Notes: generated from the sequence alone by a model not told the origin. DNA of 64,000 nucleotides from Hypholoma sublateritium FD-334 SS-4 (GCA_000827495.1 KN817519.1:450462-514461); one strand, 5' to 3'; shown: positions 23,360-34,046, numbered from the stretch's first letter. Numbers and translations: made by a program.

Positions 23360-24191
23360 CTAAAACCCGAAGCCGCCTCCTCCAAATCCGCCGCCGAATC
23401 CACCGCCATCGAACCCACCACCGCCGAATCCACCACCTCCGAGCCCACCGTCGAACCCGCCGCCGCCGAAACCGCCTCCCATTCCACCTCCCACAAGATC
23501 ACCCAAAAGTAAGCCGCCCGCCATGCCGCCCATCAGTGGCAGCGCCATGCCCCCCATGCCCCCGTGGCGCCTGCCCATACTACTAGAACCGAAGCCCCCA
23601 TAACCTGAGTAATAATCTCGCTGCGGATACGCGTACTGCGGTGCAGAATAACGTGTGCCCAAATACTGGGGGTTGTCGTATAATTGCTGCATTTGCTGCT
23701 GTTGCTGCTCATGATCTATGTCAGCTTCTGTCCAATGTCTCTAAGAATGGACTGTACCAGGAGCATCTGCTGCTTCTTCCGCTCGTTATGCTGTTCCATC
23801 GAATGCGCTGCCTTCTCTTTCATCCTTCTAAAGAGCCCTTGCTTGTGCTTCGGGGGCGGAACATCGATAGGTGTCGCTGCACGGCCGCTGAAAGAATGTC
23901 GGCGCGGCAACGAATCGTACGACGGTGGCAGGGCGAGCGACGCATCCGAGCCAAAGCTATTGGACCCTCTAACCTTGTGGCGCCGTTCCGGGTGCTCGCT
24001 CAGATATACCTCGTCTTCGTAAGGGTGCGTCCAGATTGATCGTGGTGGGTTTGCTTCCGTATCAACCTGCATCCGTATATATGTCACTCTCAGCATCACA
24101 ATGGTATATCAGTGCGACTTGCATAAAATGCACGGTCTGTTTGTGGATCGACCTGCTTGACCCAGCCATTAGGAAGAGCGTCTGGGGTCAT
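23360..24191 (-). CDS. WW-domain protein with Gln- and Gly-rich C-terminus
   Basis: Three exons, 24123..24191, 23758..24066 and 23360..23707, encode 241 residues. A WW domain lies at residues about 5-40: LPNGWVKQVDPQTDRAFYVD ... PPRSIWTHP, with both signature tryptophans and the terminal proline. It should bind Pro-rich or phospho-Ser/Pro peptides. The first intron (24067..24122) begins GCAAGT, so it is a GC-AG intron lying inside the WW domain; without its removal the domain is broken. The middle is Ser/Pro/Lys-rich with a basic amphipathic stretch (LFRRMKEKAAHSMEQHNERK). The end is a Gln run, a Tyr-rich patch (PQYAYPQRDYYSGYGGF) and a long Gly/Phe/Asp low-complexity tail. The second acceptor is chosen for frame; one codon either way is possible. 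Tail composition suggests condensate-prone behaviour (inference). Confidence 0.8.
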
Positions 24192-24403
24192 GGTCGAAAG
24201 TATGAGGAGTAAGAATATCTTAGGCTCAATGCATCGCTTTTGTCTTGTGTACAAGTGGAGTCTAAGAAATGACGACGTCTAGGTTCCACACTCCTCACGA
24301 CCTCATTAGTGAACGTATGTACGACAGACAATTGTCTTTCCATTCTAGCAAGACTTGGACATGGCACAAAGCGTCCTGTTTAAATAGTCTAATGTACAAA
24401 TTA

Positions 24404-26572
24404 TTATGAAGGTCCTGCGAGAGGGTCCACCCATGTGCCATTTGGCCATAACGTAGCCGCCATGGTGAAGTCGCCTGCGGTGCCCTGTGACGAATACTAC
24501 ATCAAACAATCAGCCGTCTATTCGGGAAGAATATGCAAATCAAGAAGATACTCACCGCAAGCCTGAAGAAGTGAGGCAGCGAGGCATTCAGAGCCGCCAA
24601 GGAGTAATTAAGCGCCGGGCCTGCATATCGCTGCACGTCGTCTACCAACAGAACAAACCCGTCCCAACTATTAGTTAGCGGGCCCCATTCTATATTTTGA
24701 TTGAGGAATGGAATGCTGTCGTTGTAGTTCGCAGCTGTTGTCAGCCAAACGGGCAGGTCGGTTCCTATAGGCGCGTCTTCTTGCAGCTGTGATAGATATA
24801 AATGGGCGTGAGTTGTGCCTTACATGACATATGGCAAACGACCTCAAATGACGCACATCAGCTGCGGTTTGCAGAATGGAAGCCAGGCCAAATGCCGCGG
24901 TTCCGTTGAGGAAGAGGCCGAGCATCAGGCCTTGATAAATAGCAGAGAGTCGGGTGGGGAAAGCGGTGCCAGGGAGAATAATCATGGGTATAATATAGTG
25001 GTGAAGGCGCAGGGAGAGACCGGGCAAAAATGCAATGACGAGGGTGACCAGGCCGCCTGCGATGTACCACCCAAGGTAGTGCGGCAGCCAGCCGGTTTTC
25101 CTGACGACGCGCACCTGATTGATAGCGAGAATGGTGATGATAACCAATAATACCACCAACGTGGTAATCGCGCCGTTTCGTTTGGTAATGTCGGAGGACG
25201 TGAGGCGGCTGAGGGGAAGTCGGTCGAAAGTGAGGTTGTTGAGGATCCCGACCCAGAACCCGCTGAGATACAGGAAGCAAGATTCGAGTGGGGCTCCCCT
25301 GAATGCAGGCATTACGAATCGGAAAGCCAGTCGCCAAAAGCCATATGCAATAAATAAAACGGGCAAGAATGAACCAAACGCGACGTCTAATTTCGGCGGC
25401 GGGCCGGTCGGTTGGGAGAACAGTATAACGTGCCAATATCCGATGCAAACGAGGCACCAGAAGAGGACAATAGACTTGGGGCGGAGTATAATGAAGAGAG
25501 CCGACGTTATGAGGACGTTGAACGCGAGGGCTGGGTTGCGGAGATCTGTGCAATGAGAGAGTGCTGTTGAGCCAAGAAAACGGAAAGCGATGGGAAAGAC
25601 TGTGGGGAATCCAATGGAGCTGAGACCGTTGGCATCGAAGGGAAGGAAGTCCGTGAAATTTCCAACTAGCTGCAGGGAGCCGCAGCCGCCTTTACTGTTG
25701 GATATCACACCTCTAAAGCACAACAAGGCGTCAGCAACTAAAGGAGCACATAAATTCAAGTCACGTACGCCTGGACAGCGGCAGCGCATATAAAGCTGTC
25801 GCCTCGATACGTCTCTTCGCTATCCCCTCCTCCTACGATGAGCGGCTTGAACGCTGTTTGTTCGTTTCCGACGGTTCGAGGATTTTGCAAGATAACACCG
25901 TCGCACTGCGCCGGACACCGGAAATCGAAGGTCGAGTTGTCGAAAGGCCCACACGCATCCCCGTCTTGGCCACAGCCGTTGTTTGCCAGCCAGTATGTCG
26001 ACGTGCAGCCGATGAAAGAATCAGCGGGCGTCTGGAACGACTGCGCCCGCGCAAAGAAGGAGAAGCCGATGATGTACGCCGCGACCAATATGACGAACAG
26101 CCAAGGCGAAGTCAGCGGCCTCGTCGTCTTGATAATCGTCGTTTCTATGGGCGCCACGATGTGTGCGCTGCCGACCTTGATGTCGATATCGAGCAACGGG
26201 GATGGCGCTGTGTGGCCAAAGGTCAGACATTTCGCAACACCTTGAGCGGGGCATGATTTTCATACTTGGTAAATCGACCTTCGGTCGCGGCCCTCTCACA
26301 TACAGTACCGCCTTGGAAAGGATTGCATGTGCGCGGGGATGGCTTCTTGCGAGCGAACGAGAAGTACGCGAGGCCCACGCCGGCATTCTTGTCGGATAGG
26401 GTAGGTCCGGTGCGCCATAAAGTGTCTCGAGTTCATACGGTTGTTCCGCTACGACCACATTCTGTTTCGATACCATTCGGCTGGTGCTACCCTCGGGAGA
26501 TGACTTGGACGTGGACATGCGTGAGCTAGAGCTTGAACTAGGTTTGCGGTCGGCATCTGGAGTATTCTCCAT
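24404..26572 (-). CDS. LCCL-domain multi-pass membrane protein
   Basis: Five exons, 26266..26572, 25769..26207, 24857..25712, 24556..24786 and 24404..24484, encode 637 residues. A Ser-rich cytosolic N-terminus of about 130 residues is followed by a first membrane helix (WLFVILVAAYIIGFSFFA). Then comes an LCCL domain at about 155-285 with the expected spaced cysteines (Cys-Thr-Ser, NNGCGQDGDACGPF, FRCPAQCDGVIL, DSFICAAAVQAG, GGCGSLQLVG). About eight further hydrophobic segments follow, then a luminal-looking tail with several Asn-x-Ser/Thr sites. This is the standard fungal LCCL-protein layout; the function is not established and a wall or carbohydrate-binding role is only a guess. The last exon (26 codons) was added because the previous frame ends in a clean donor; the chain ends LWPNGTWVDPLAGPS. 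Confidence 0.85.
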
Positions 26573-26875
26573 TTCGAAAGACCGTTATTAGTTGAGAGTA
26601 ATGAGTGGGAGTGGGGAGTGAAACCAGGATTGCAACACGGATGCCGTTGCACACATGTGAGAACCAGATGATCGTGTCAAAGGACAGCCAGTGTTTTGGA
26701 TATTGCTTTGCAAGACGTAAATACCGTGAGATTTATTTGTAACAGTTGCCGAACAGATCAACTAGATATATTATTGCCACCGCCTGCCGGCTATAAGCTA
26801 ACAACTTGAAGTCTCCGATACTCAATATCCTCCTAGTAAACTGGGTCCATTCTTTTCCCGTTCATAAGGGTCCAA
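26573..26875. other. Intergenic, 303 bp
   Basis: This separates the start of the LCCL gene from the stop of lipocalin-like copy A. No further signal is seen. Confidence 0.5.
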
Positions 26876-27580
26876 CTACAAGAACGAGGATAAGTATTTA
26901 ATATTTATCAGTAGCTCTGAAGGAGAACACGAACGGTAGTCATAGACAAGCTTCGCCTCTATATTTTCGCCCTTGGGACCAGTGAACTTGATGTGTCTCG
27001 CGTATCTGCGTTCCCGATTTATAGTTTCTATCCCCCAAGTCTGTGGCTCACATCAGCATGCAGATCCTTCAGAATAAAAAAAGCTTTACCTGATTCGCAG
27101 TCCACGAGCGGGGATTCTTAGGCGTGTTGCTTTTCGCGTAGTCTTGAATAAGTTCGTGCGCGTAGGTGTCCTCCGTCCACCCATCCCTGAGAAACGGACT
27201 GTCGATCTCATCCGCCTTGACCCGCCTCGCCTTCCCGATAACCGAGCCAAAGACATTGTCCTCAATCTCCACCTCCTTCCACCAGAGTACCGACTCCTCT
27301 CGCGTTCCAGGGATGCCGCCCGTGATCGTCTGGTCGATGTCGATGTGCTCCACACCGGCGTCGTCCTTGTAGTGCTTGACGAAGAGGTTGACCCCAAGCG
27401 CGATGACCCGCCGCGTGATCCAGCCGACGCCCTGGAGCTGGAGGATGGTGTCGATGCGCGGGTCAGAGAGGGCCTTGTTCTGCGCACGAAGGTCAGTCAA
27501 GAAGTAAGTTACCGGCGAGGATTTACCATGGTGAACTTGCCCGTGATGTTGAGGATGGTGAAGTCTGCTGGTACGGCCAT
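26876..27580 (-). CDS. Lipocalin-like protein, copy A (stop-loss extended)
   Basis: Three exons, 27527..27580, 27090..27479 and 26876..27040, encode 202 residues. It belongs to a fungal cytosolic lipocalin/FABP-like family recognised by MAVPADFTILNITGKFTMNK, GVEHIDIDQTITGGIPGT, EDNVFGSVIGKARRVKAD and the ending WGIETINRERRYARHIKF. The fold is expected to be a beta barrel that holds a small hydrophobic ligand; no ligand is known to me. The same three-exon layout and intron positions occur in copy B at 28.1-28.8 kb, so the pair is a tandem duplication. Where copy B stops after Tyr-Asp-Tyr-Arg-Ser, copy A has TGT at 26929..26927 and reads on for 17 extra residues. The upstream regions, including a TATA-like ACTTATAT element, are also similar. 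Confidence 0.85.
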
Positions 27581-28148
27581 TGCAATGGGTGTAGGTGGAA
27601 GAGGGGAATGTAAAGAGAGCTACGTATGGACTACGGTGGGAGCTAGACTGCTGGATATTCGGAGAAACACATAGGCAATGGGGATACTTATATGTATCGA
27701 CTGTGCAATGTGGGCGTGGGCGGAAGGTAAACTGGCTGCTGCTGTATGAAAATATATCGACGCATAGTACATCGAGCTGGTCAACATTACTGATGTAAAG
27801 AACGGCCATCGGTCTGGGTGACCTAGGAGGAAGCCGACCTACACACGAACAGAACTTGCTATGCATATTTTTGTCGACTCGTCGAGGAAACGTTCTTCGG
27901 TGACCGGCCTGTGTGATCATGATGATGGCGCTAATTGAAAGGAATGGTGGGCGGTGAAATCAATCAAGCGGCTATTTATACCCACCGTCTAGCGATGACA
28001 GACCGCAGATAAGATTAAAATAACTGCGTCCCCTATTTACACTTCCGTACTGTACAGGTTATCCTTATTCTGGTCTACATGCCCATCGACTTATACAGGG
28101 CCGTCTATGAGAGTGAGAGTAAGCAACTACAGAGAGGTCATAAGGAAA
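27581..28148. other. Intergenic between lipocalin-like copies, promoter of copy A
   Basis: The 568 bp hold the promoter of copy A and the 3' flank of copy B. An ACTTATAT element near 27687-27694 sits at a position like that upstream of copy B, suggesting that the promoter was duplicated with the gene. Confidence 0.55.
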
Positions 28149-28813
28149 TCACGAACGGTAATCATAAATAAGCTTGGCTTCGATGTCTTCGCCCTTGGGA
28201 CCAAGGAACTTGACGTGCCGCACGTATCTGCGCTCGTCGCCGATGTTTTCTATGCCCCAAGTCTATGGAACACGTTAGTCGAAGATCGCGCAATAAGAAA
28301 GATGGATCACCTGGTTCGCGATCCACACGAGACCGCTCTTGGGCGTGTTGCTCTCGGCGTAGGCCTGGACAAGTTCGCGCTCGTAGGTGTCCTCGGTCCA
28401 TCCCTCTTTGAGGAACGGGACGTCGAGGTCGTCCGCCTTCACCCGTCTCGACTTGCCGATGACCGACCCAAAGAGGCTGTCCTCGTTCTCCCGCTCTTTC
28501 CACCAGAGCGTGCGCTCCTCGCGCGTTCCAGGGATACCGCCCGTGATGGTCTGGTCGATGTCGATGTGCTCCACGCCGTCGTCGTCCTTGTAGTGCTTGA
28601 TGTCGAGCGTGACCGTGCCGAGCGAGATCGCCTTGCGCTTGAGCCAGCCGACGCCCTGCAGCTGCAGGATCGTGTCGGTGCGGGGGTCAGACAGAGTCTT
28701 GTTCTGCGAGCCACGGTCAGTCAGGCAATTGAAACAGCAGGCCATCGACGCGGATGTACCATGGTGAACTTGCCCGAGATGTCGAGGATGGTGAAGTCTG
28801 CGGGTACGGCCAT
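28149..28813 (-). CDS. Lipocalin-like protein, copy B
   Basis: Three exons, 28760..28813, 28311..28703 and 28149..28262, encode 186 residues. The sequence parallels copy A throughout: MAVPADFTILDISGKFTMNK, HYKDDDGVEHIDIDQTITGG, ENEDSLFGSVIGKSRRVKAD, then WGIENIGDERRYVRHVKF and a normal stop after Tyr-Arg-Ser. Exon 2 is one codon longer than in copy A. The protein has no signal peptide and is probably cytosolic. It is likely to be the conserved, ancestral-like copy because its length and ending match what I remember of single-copy relatives; this is inference. GC content is higher than in copy A, particularly in exon 2. Confidence 0.85.
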
Positions 28814-28927
28814 TGCGGGGTGTGCAGTGATTCAGGTGCGATGGAGTGAGAGGCAGAGTGCAAGTAGAATTACGGTGGGAACTGCACTTTTGGGCGGGCG
28901 GGGAATCACATGGGAAACGGGGGACAC

Positions 28928-28936
28928 TTATATCGA
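28928..28936 (-). promoter_or_regulatory. TATA-like element of lipocalin-like copy B
   Basis: A CTTATATCG element lies about 115 bp upstream of the copy B start, with a matching element at the same relative place before copy A. Shared position after duplication supports a promoter role, but which strand it serves is not certain. Confidence 0.35.
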
Positions 28937-29057
28937 CATGGTGTGTGTAATCAGATGCTCCGCGCAAGGCGTCAGCAGATCCACCTCAACGCGGTGGGGC
29001 TGCGTGCGCACACAGGCCTGCACACAGTTCTGAATCTAGGCGCCTGAGATTCATCAT

Positions 29058-29690
29058 CTACTGCGCAGGCGAAAAGAGGGTAATGATTTTCCAGATCGCG
29101 TCTTTCCCGCGCTCCCATGCCTGGGGGCCCTGCGCCTCGTCCCCGCCGAACTCCACCATGATGCCATCCTTCGACCACTCGCACCAGATGCCGATGGACC
29201 CAGACGACGGACCCGCACCGCCGCCCTTCCGATCGGGCTCGCCCAGCGCCGCGACGAACTGCTTCCCCGCCGTATCCAAGCCGACGTCGAGCTGGGGCGG
29301 TCGGCTGGGCGCGTCTCCCTCCGCATCATCGTTCTTTGGCTTGATCACCAACGCGATCGGCGAAATGGGATAGGTAGTGAACGCCAATTCAGCGGCCCGC
29401 TTGCGCGAACCCGCCTGCGTGGGCACATTATATATGTATATGCTGTCAAGGACTAGCTTGTCGGTTTTCAGATCGGTCGACTTAGCGCCTGCGCTTGGCT
29501 TGTAGCCATCCGTCGGCGAAAACAGGACGCTGAGCCCAAGCGCGAAATAGTTGAAGTAGACGGCATCGGAGTATGATTTGATCTCTGGAGCGACTGGCGC
29601 GTCGCGCGCCGCGGCGCTCGTGAGGGCGGATATGTGCTGGGTAAAGCTGGCGTCGTCTGGGTGCAGCCCAAGGAGGTCTGTCAGATTCAT
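29058..29690 (-). CDS. Conserved hypothetical protein, single exon
   Basis: One exon encodes 210 residues, unusual here where nearly every gene has introns. I do not recognise a named domain. Notable segments are SYSDAVYFNYFALGLSVLFSP near residue 40, LVLDSIYIYNVPTQAGSRKR, and a C-terminal block with GSIGIWCEWSKDGIMVEF and WERGKDAIWKIITLF. The mix of buried hydrophobics and Trp suggests a compact soluble alpha/beta domain. There is no signal peptide or membrane helix. The gene is divergent from seipin with only 109 bp between start codons, so the two probably share a promoter and may be co-expressed. Confidence 0.75.
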   Translation of the reverse strand: MNLTDLLGLHPDDASFTQHISALTSAAARDAPVAPEIKSYSDAVYFNYFALGLSVLFSPTDGYKPSAGAKSTDLKTDKLVLDSIYIYNVPTQAGSRKRAAELAFTTYPISPIALVIKPKNDDAEGDAPSRPPQLDVGLDTAGKQFVAALGEPDRKGGGAGPSSGSIGIWCEWSKDGIMVEFGGDEAQGPQAWERGKDAIWKIITLFSPAQ

Positions 29691-29799
29691 GGTGGTTTCT
29701 CACCAAGTGCCACAAAGTCGCGTCCTCGCCGGAAACCAATATCACGTGCTTATGACGTCCTCGCCTGCAGCGCGTCGCCGCCTCTTGGCTGCAGCCGCC
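29691..29799. promoter_or_regulatory. Short bidirectional promoter, unknown gene / seipin
   Basis: Only 109 bp separate the two ATGs if seipin starts at 29800. An earlier in-frame ATG at 29752 would shorten it to 61 bp, but its context is weaker. Confidence 0.45.
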
Positions 29800-31046
29800 A
29801 TGTCGCGCCCCGAGGAGAAGAGCCCGTCGCCGTCCCTGCTCTGGAGGGTGCTCATCTCCCCCATAACCCTCGGCCTCGCCGTCGTATCGCGCGGCTTCTC
29901 CGCCCTGCGCCCATATGCGCCGACCCTGATCCCCATCCTCGTCTGCGCTCTCTTCATCCCGCTCATCCTCCTTCTGTCTGCCTTCTCCGGGTGGTACGTG
30001 TGGAGCAGCCTCTCCGTCAGCTGGCAGGTGCCGCTGTACTTCCAATACGGGTCAGTCTCTGCGCACACGCCCGACCCTGCGCCTCATTGCTGGGTTCTTT
30101 GTTGTTCAGGAACGGCTACGCGCCGCACGCGGTGGCGCGGCTCCCCGACATAAACGTCCAGCAGCGCTACCACATATCCGTGCACCTCGTCCTGCCCGAC
30201 TCGGCCGCCAACATCGCCCTCGGGAACTTCATGACCTCGCTGGTGCTGGCCACCCCAGGGAACACGTCCCTCGTGTCCGTCTCCAGGCCGGTGAGCAGCA
30301 CGAGTCATCGCCGCCCGTCCGCGGCCCCACTGATCGACAACGCAGGCGATAGTACTCCCCGCACGATCGTCGCTGCTCTTCCGCAAGCCCCTCACGTCGG
30401 AGATCAGCGTGCCTATGCTAGAGGCGTTCATACCCACCAAGGCGAACCTGGATGTGGCCGTTGAGATTGGCCGGCGCGACGGCTGGCGGACCCTCGGCGC
30501 GGGCGAGGGCCGCGAGGTCAGCGTCCTCTCGGCAAGTCTGCGCGGGCTGGCGGTGCCGCACGGAATCCGGTGCGCATTCACCTTGCGCGATGTTCATTGC
30601 GCCGCTTCTTACTTACGGCTTTCAGCGGCCTCGCGCTCCGCGCGCCTTTGCTCGCCTCTGTGTTGGCTGCGGGAATATTCTTCTTCATTCTGTCTTTCAC
30701 AGTTGCGACATGCGTCTTGCCGCTCATCCTGCCGGGCATGCCAGCGGAAGAAAGCGAAGATGAGGGCCTGAATGTCGCGAAGACCGAGCTGACGGAACCT
30801 TCTGCTTCGCAATATCCCGCCCAGGAAAAAGAGCGGAACAGAAGACGCTCGAGGTCGAGCAGGAGCTCCCGAGAAGCCACGTCAAGGGCAAGCCATTCTT
30901 ACGGCCTTGTTCTTGGAATAATTAATTTATGTTTCGTTCAGGTAAAAGTGGAAGCGCCGGTGGACATTATACCCTCAGCGACAGAAGATCCGACTCGAGG
31001 ACTGCGGCGACGGTCGTCGAAACCCGTCGTAGCTGCTGATTCTTGA
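29800..31046 (+). CDS. SEI1: Seipin, lipid-droplet assembly protein
   Basis: Four exons, 29800..30050, 30110..30290, 30346..30569 and 30626..31046, encode 358 residues. Membrane helix one lies near residues 38-60 (LIPILVCALFIPLILLLSAF). It is followed by the luminal domain hallmark VPLYFQYGNGYAPHAVARLP and YHISVHLVLPDSAANIALGNFMTSL, and helix two (VLAAGIFFFILSFTVATCVL). The C-terminus is cytosolic, acidic then Arg/Ser-rich. Seipin forms an ER ring that organises triacylglycerol into lipid droplets. The start at 29800 was taken for its GCCGCC context; 29752 would add 16 residues. Positions 30888..30941 look like a 54 nt GC-AG intron but are also open in frame; splicing would give 340 residues. 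Confidence 0.9.
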
Positions 31047-31223
31047 TATACCTCCGGGACCTGTTGTATTATTGCATGACGCTTCAAGAGATAGCGATGG
31101 TCCGTCGATACGATTACTTGTACATTTGCACTACATACTTCACATACACATTATACTGAAAATCGTTTATAATCGTCATGTCGTACAGGGAAAAGCAGAC
31201 CGACCAACATCCGGGTATGGTAT

Positions 31224-32343
31224 CTATTGAGAGATTGGCTCCTTGTGTTGTTCCTCGACGACCTCAGCAGATGGCGAACTCTCTGGTATATCCGCGGGGG
31301 CCGTCTCCTCGGTGCTCAGCACCTTGGCTTCATCGGCCACCTTGGGTTTGTCGACATCCTCCTTTGGTTCTTCCTCTACCGCCTTTGGCTCCTCAGACTT
31401 TGGTTTTTCGACCAATACCTCTGGTTCCGCGACGACTTTGGGTTGCTCAATCGGAGCCTTCGGTTCATCGACCTTGGGCTCTTCTTTCACAGCTTTCGGC
31501 GCCTTAGCAGGCGCGGCCGTCGGATCAGACAGCCCCTGCATGAGATCGCCCGCCTCGTCGCCCTCCAAGCCCAGCTGCGCAATCAAGTCGGCGAGCTCGT
31601 CGTTCGTGACCTTGACGCCCTGAAGGCCGAAGCCGCCGAGCTCGTCCCCCATATCGAGCTCGCCCGTGCGCTTGTTGACGGGGACGAGCTTGGTGCGCAG
31701 CGGGGACGCGGCGGGGGTGAGGTTGCCGAAGTGCTTCGCGCGCAGGTGCTCGGGGGTCATTTGGAGGGGCGTAGAGGCGCCGGGGATGCCGACGGGCTTG
31801 ACGGGTGGGGGCGGGCGGTCCTCGTCGATGTCGGGGTTCCAGGACTCGTTGAGGCGCAGGAATATGTCGAGCTCGTCGTGCTCGACGGCGTCTTCGCTGG
31901 TTGGCGGGTGTGTTAGCGATGCGATCGGCGGGTATGGGCAAGCTTACAATTCTGCGAACGTCTAGAGGGATCGTAATGAGTTGATTGTGGTGAGGACCGT
32001 GCATGGGAGACATACCCCGGGGAACTTGCCGCCGACTAGGATTCCGGGGAGCTGCTGTTTATCTGCATGCACGACGCGTTAGGAGCGCGCATGGTCAACG
32101 ACGGCGGACGCGCCTGCGGGGGCCCTGCGCCTCCAGAGGCGCTTGGCTTCCTCGTCCGAGGCGAGGTCGTACGTGTTGAAGGGTATCTTCTTGACATGCA
32201 AGATGCGAAAGATGTACTCTATCGATCGAGGCGGCGGATGAGCACTCGTCCACACGCAGGCCGGATCTTCTACCTTGACGTTGCCTGAGCGCCGGCTGCG
32301 AGGCGATTGTGGTCATGTAGAGCGTGATGGGCGGCGAGGGCAT
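31224..32343 (-). CDS. SH3BGR/thioredoxin-like protein with long acidic tail
   Basis: Five exons, 32274..32343, 32114..32218, 32016..32062, 31948..31961 and 31224..31896, encode 302 residues. The first about 100 residues form a glutaredoxin-like SH3BGR fold (ITLYMTTIASQPALRQR; RILHVKKIPFNTYDLASDEE; DKQQLPGILVGGKFPGTFAEFEDAV). There is no CxxC redox motif, as in other members. The rest is disordered: a short conserved helix region (KVTNDELADLIAQLGLEG), then a Lys/Glu/Pro/Val-rich tail of about 100 residues. Intron 32063..32113 starts with GC; no GT donor in the needed phase exists nearby. Exon 4 is 14 nt. The fold suggests a protein-binding adaptor; its partner is unknown. The gene is divergent from LAS1 with 93 bp between start codons. 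Confidence 0.85.
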
Positions 32344-32436
32344 GGCGGATGATGGCGGTGGGGGACAAGGGGCGAGATTAGATTAGATAACGCACAAACA
32401 GTTTTCGACGGGCGCCAACGTCGCTCTGCAGAGACG
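32344..32436. promoter_or_regulatory. Short divergent promoter, SH3BGR-like / LAS1
   Basis: Only 93 bp lie between the two start codons, so both 5' leaders and control sites are packed or overlapping here. Confidence 0.45.
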
Positions 32437-34046
32437 ATGAGGCTGCCGCGCCGCGTCCCCTGGGCCTCCCTCGCCGAGCTCGAGCAGCTCTGCGCGTGCA
32501 TATACACCGATGAGGCCGACCTCGCCGCCAAGGTCGCCGCCATCCACCGCGTGAGTCCCCCGCCCCGTCGCCGCGCCCCGCTGACACCGCCCAGCTCGCC
32601 GCGTGGCGCGCGATCACCGCGCTGCCGCACGCCCTCGACTCCGTCCACGCCCTCCTCGCCGCCATCGTCCAGGACAGCGCACAGCCGCCCGCGCCCGCCG
32701 CGCTCGCCGTGCGCCACGCCTACGCCGCCGCCGTCATCCGCCTCGTCAACGGCCTCGTCGACCCGCTCCAGGCCGGCGCCTTCGCGCGCCCCATCACCGC
32801 CATCGCCCAGCAGCTCGGCCTCCCCGCCTGGCTCGTCGAGCTGCGCCACGCCGCGACGCACGAGGACCTCCCCAGCCTCGAGCTCCTGCGCGAGGCCGCG
32901 CGCCAGGCGATGGCGTGGCTGCTGCACAACTACTTCCTCCCGACGCTGCACCCCGTCGCCGCGCCCGCGCAGGAGGCCGCCCCGCTCCGCCCACTCGCGC
33001 CGCTGCTCGTCGTGTACAAGGGCACCATGAAGCTCGTCACGCGCGACGTGTCCATGGCCGCGCAGTACCGCCCGCGCATCGTCGCCCTCCTGCGCGACAC
33101 CGAGCGCTGGCTCGCCGAGTGCCGCGTCGCCGCGAGCGGCGCGGCAGGCGAGGGCAGCAGCTGGCACACCGCAGCGGCGCTGGCGACCGAGGGCGACGCG
33201 AAGGAGCTGTGGGCGCTCGACCGGCTGTGCGACTGCCTATTTGAGAAGGGCGTCCTTGTCCCGCTATCCAAAAAGTGCGTTTTCTCCCCTTTTTTGATGC
33301 AGTATAGCTGAAGAGCACAGGAAGCGGCTATACACAAGCGACCCGTTCCTACCCAGCAAGGCGTCCATCTCGTACTGGGAGCCGCTGCTGCGCCATGTGC
33401 AGGGCTCGCATGCGGACCTCCCCTACGTGCTGTGCCGGCGGATCGTTGCCGTGCTCCTGGACGCAGTCGACGAGCGTAGCGACCCGTCGTACTACATGTA
33501 CCTCGCCAGCTGGGTATCGTGGGCAGTAAAGACGTGGAGCGATAACTCGCCGGCATACGCCAACCTCAAGAAGGATACTTTGACTATCCTAATGAAAGGA
33601 TTGGGCTACAATCCGTCGCCCGTGCTCAAACAATCGCCGTGAGCAGCTGGAATACTCAAATCGACTCTTCGTCTAATAGCAATATGCACAGGACGTTTAC
33701 ACTTCTGCGATGCTTGACATCTGGCCAGGAAGAGTTCGAGGCAGTCACCGCACTACTGCTGAGACCACCGTCGCAAATCCCGAAAACGGTAAACATAGTC
33801 TCCGCCCTTCCGAAATATCTATTTACACCACTCTATCAGGTCTGGGCCCCCTCTGACCTCGAGATCATGGAGGCCAGGCAAGCGCAACTGCTGTCCCTAT
33901 CGTCAATCAGGTCCAGCGACGCGGCACCGCCCTCACCCCCAATATCGGTGGACAGCCCCGCCGCGGCTATATCCATCCCAGGATGGCGCCTCCTGCAAGA
34001 CCAAAAAGACTGGCGGAGCTGCCCAATTGGCGTGTATGTAAATTAG
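32437..34046 (+). CDS. LAS1: Las1 endoribonuclease, ITS2 processing
   Basis: Four exons, 32437..32550, 32595..33274, 33321..33638 and 33692..34046, encode 488 residues. Family marks are LPRRVPWASLAELEQLCACI at the N-terminus, RLVNGLVDPLQ, and the HEPN nuclease motif in LPAWLVELRHAATHEDLPSL (Arg-His-x-x-x-His), followed by AMAWLLHNYFLP. Las1 cleaves the C2 site in ITS2 with its kinase partner Grc3 during 60S ribosome maturation. The tail PGWRLL ... CPIGVY is the usual basidiomycete ending. Intron 33275..33320 (46 nt) was chosen over a 28 nt alternative because it yields Ser-Lys-Lys-Lys-Arg and a usual length. The last 20 bp of coding sequence recur at 36.2 and 39.5 kb in the neighbouring duplication. 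Confidence 0.9.

Noticed and set aside
33275..33302. 28-nt intron in LAS1
   Set aside because: The acceptor at 33319-33320 gives a normal 46-nt intron and the conserved Ser-Lys-Lys-Lys-Arg.
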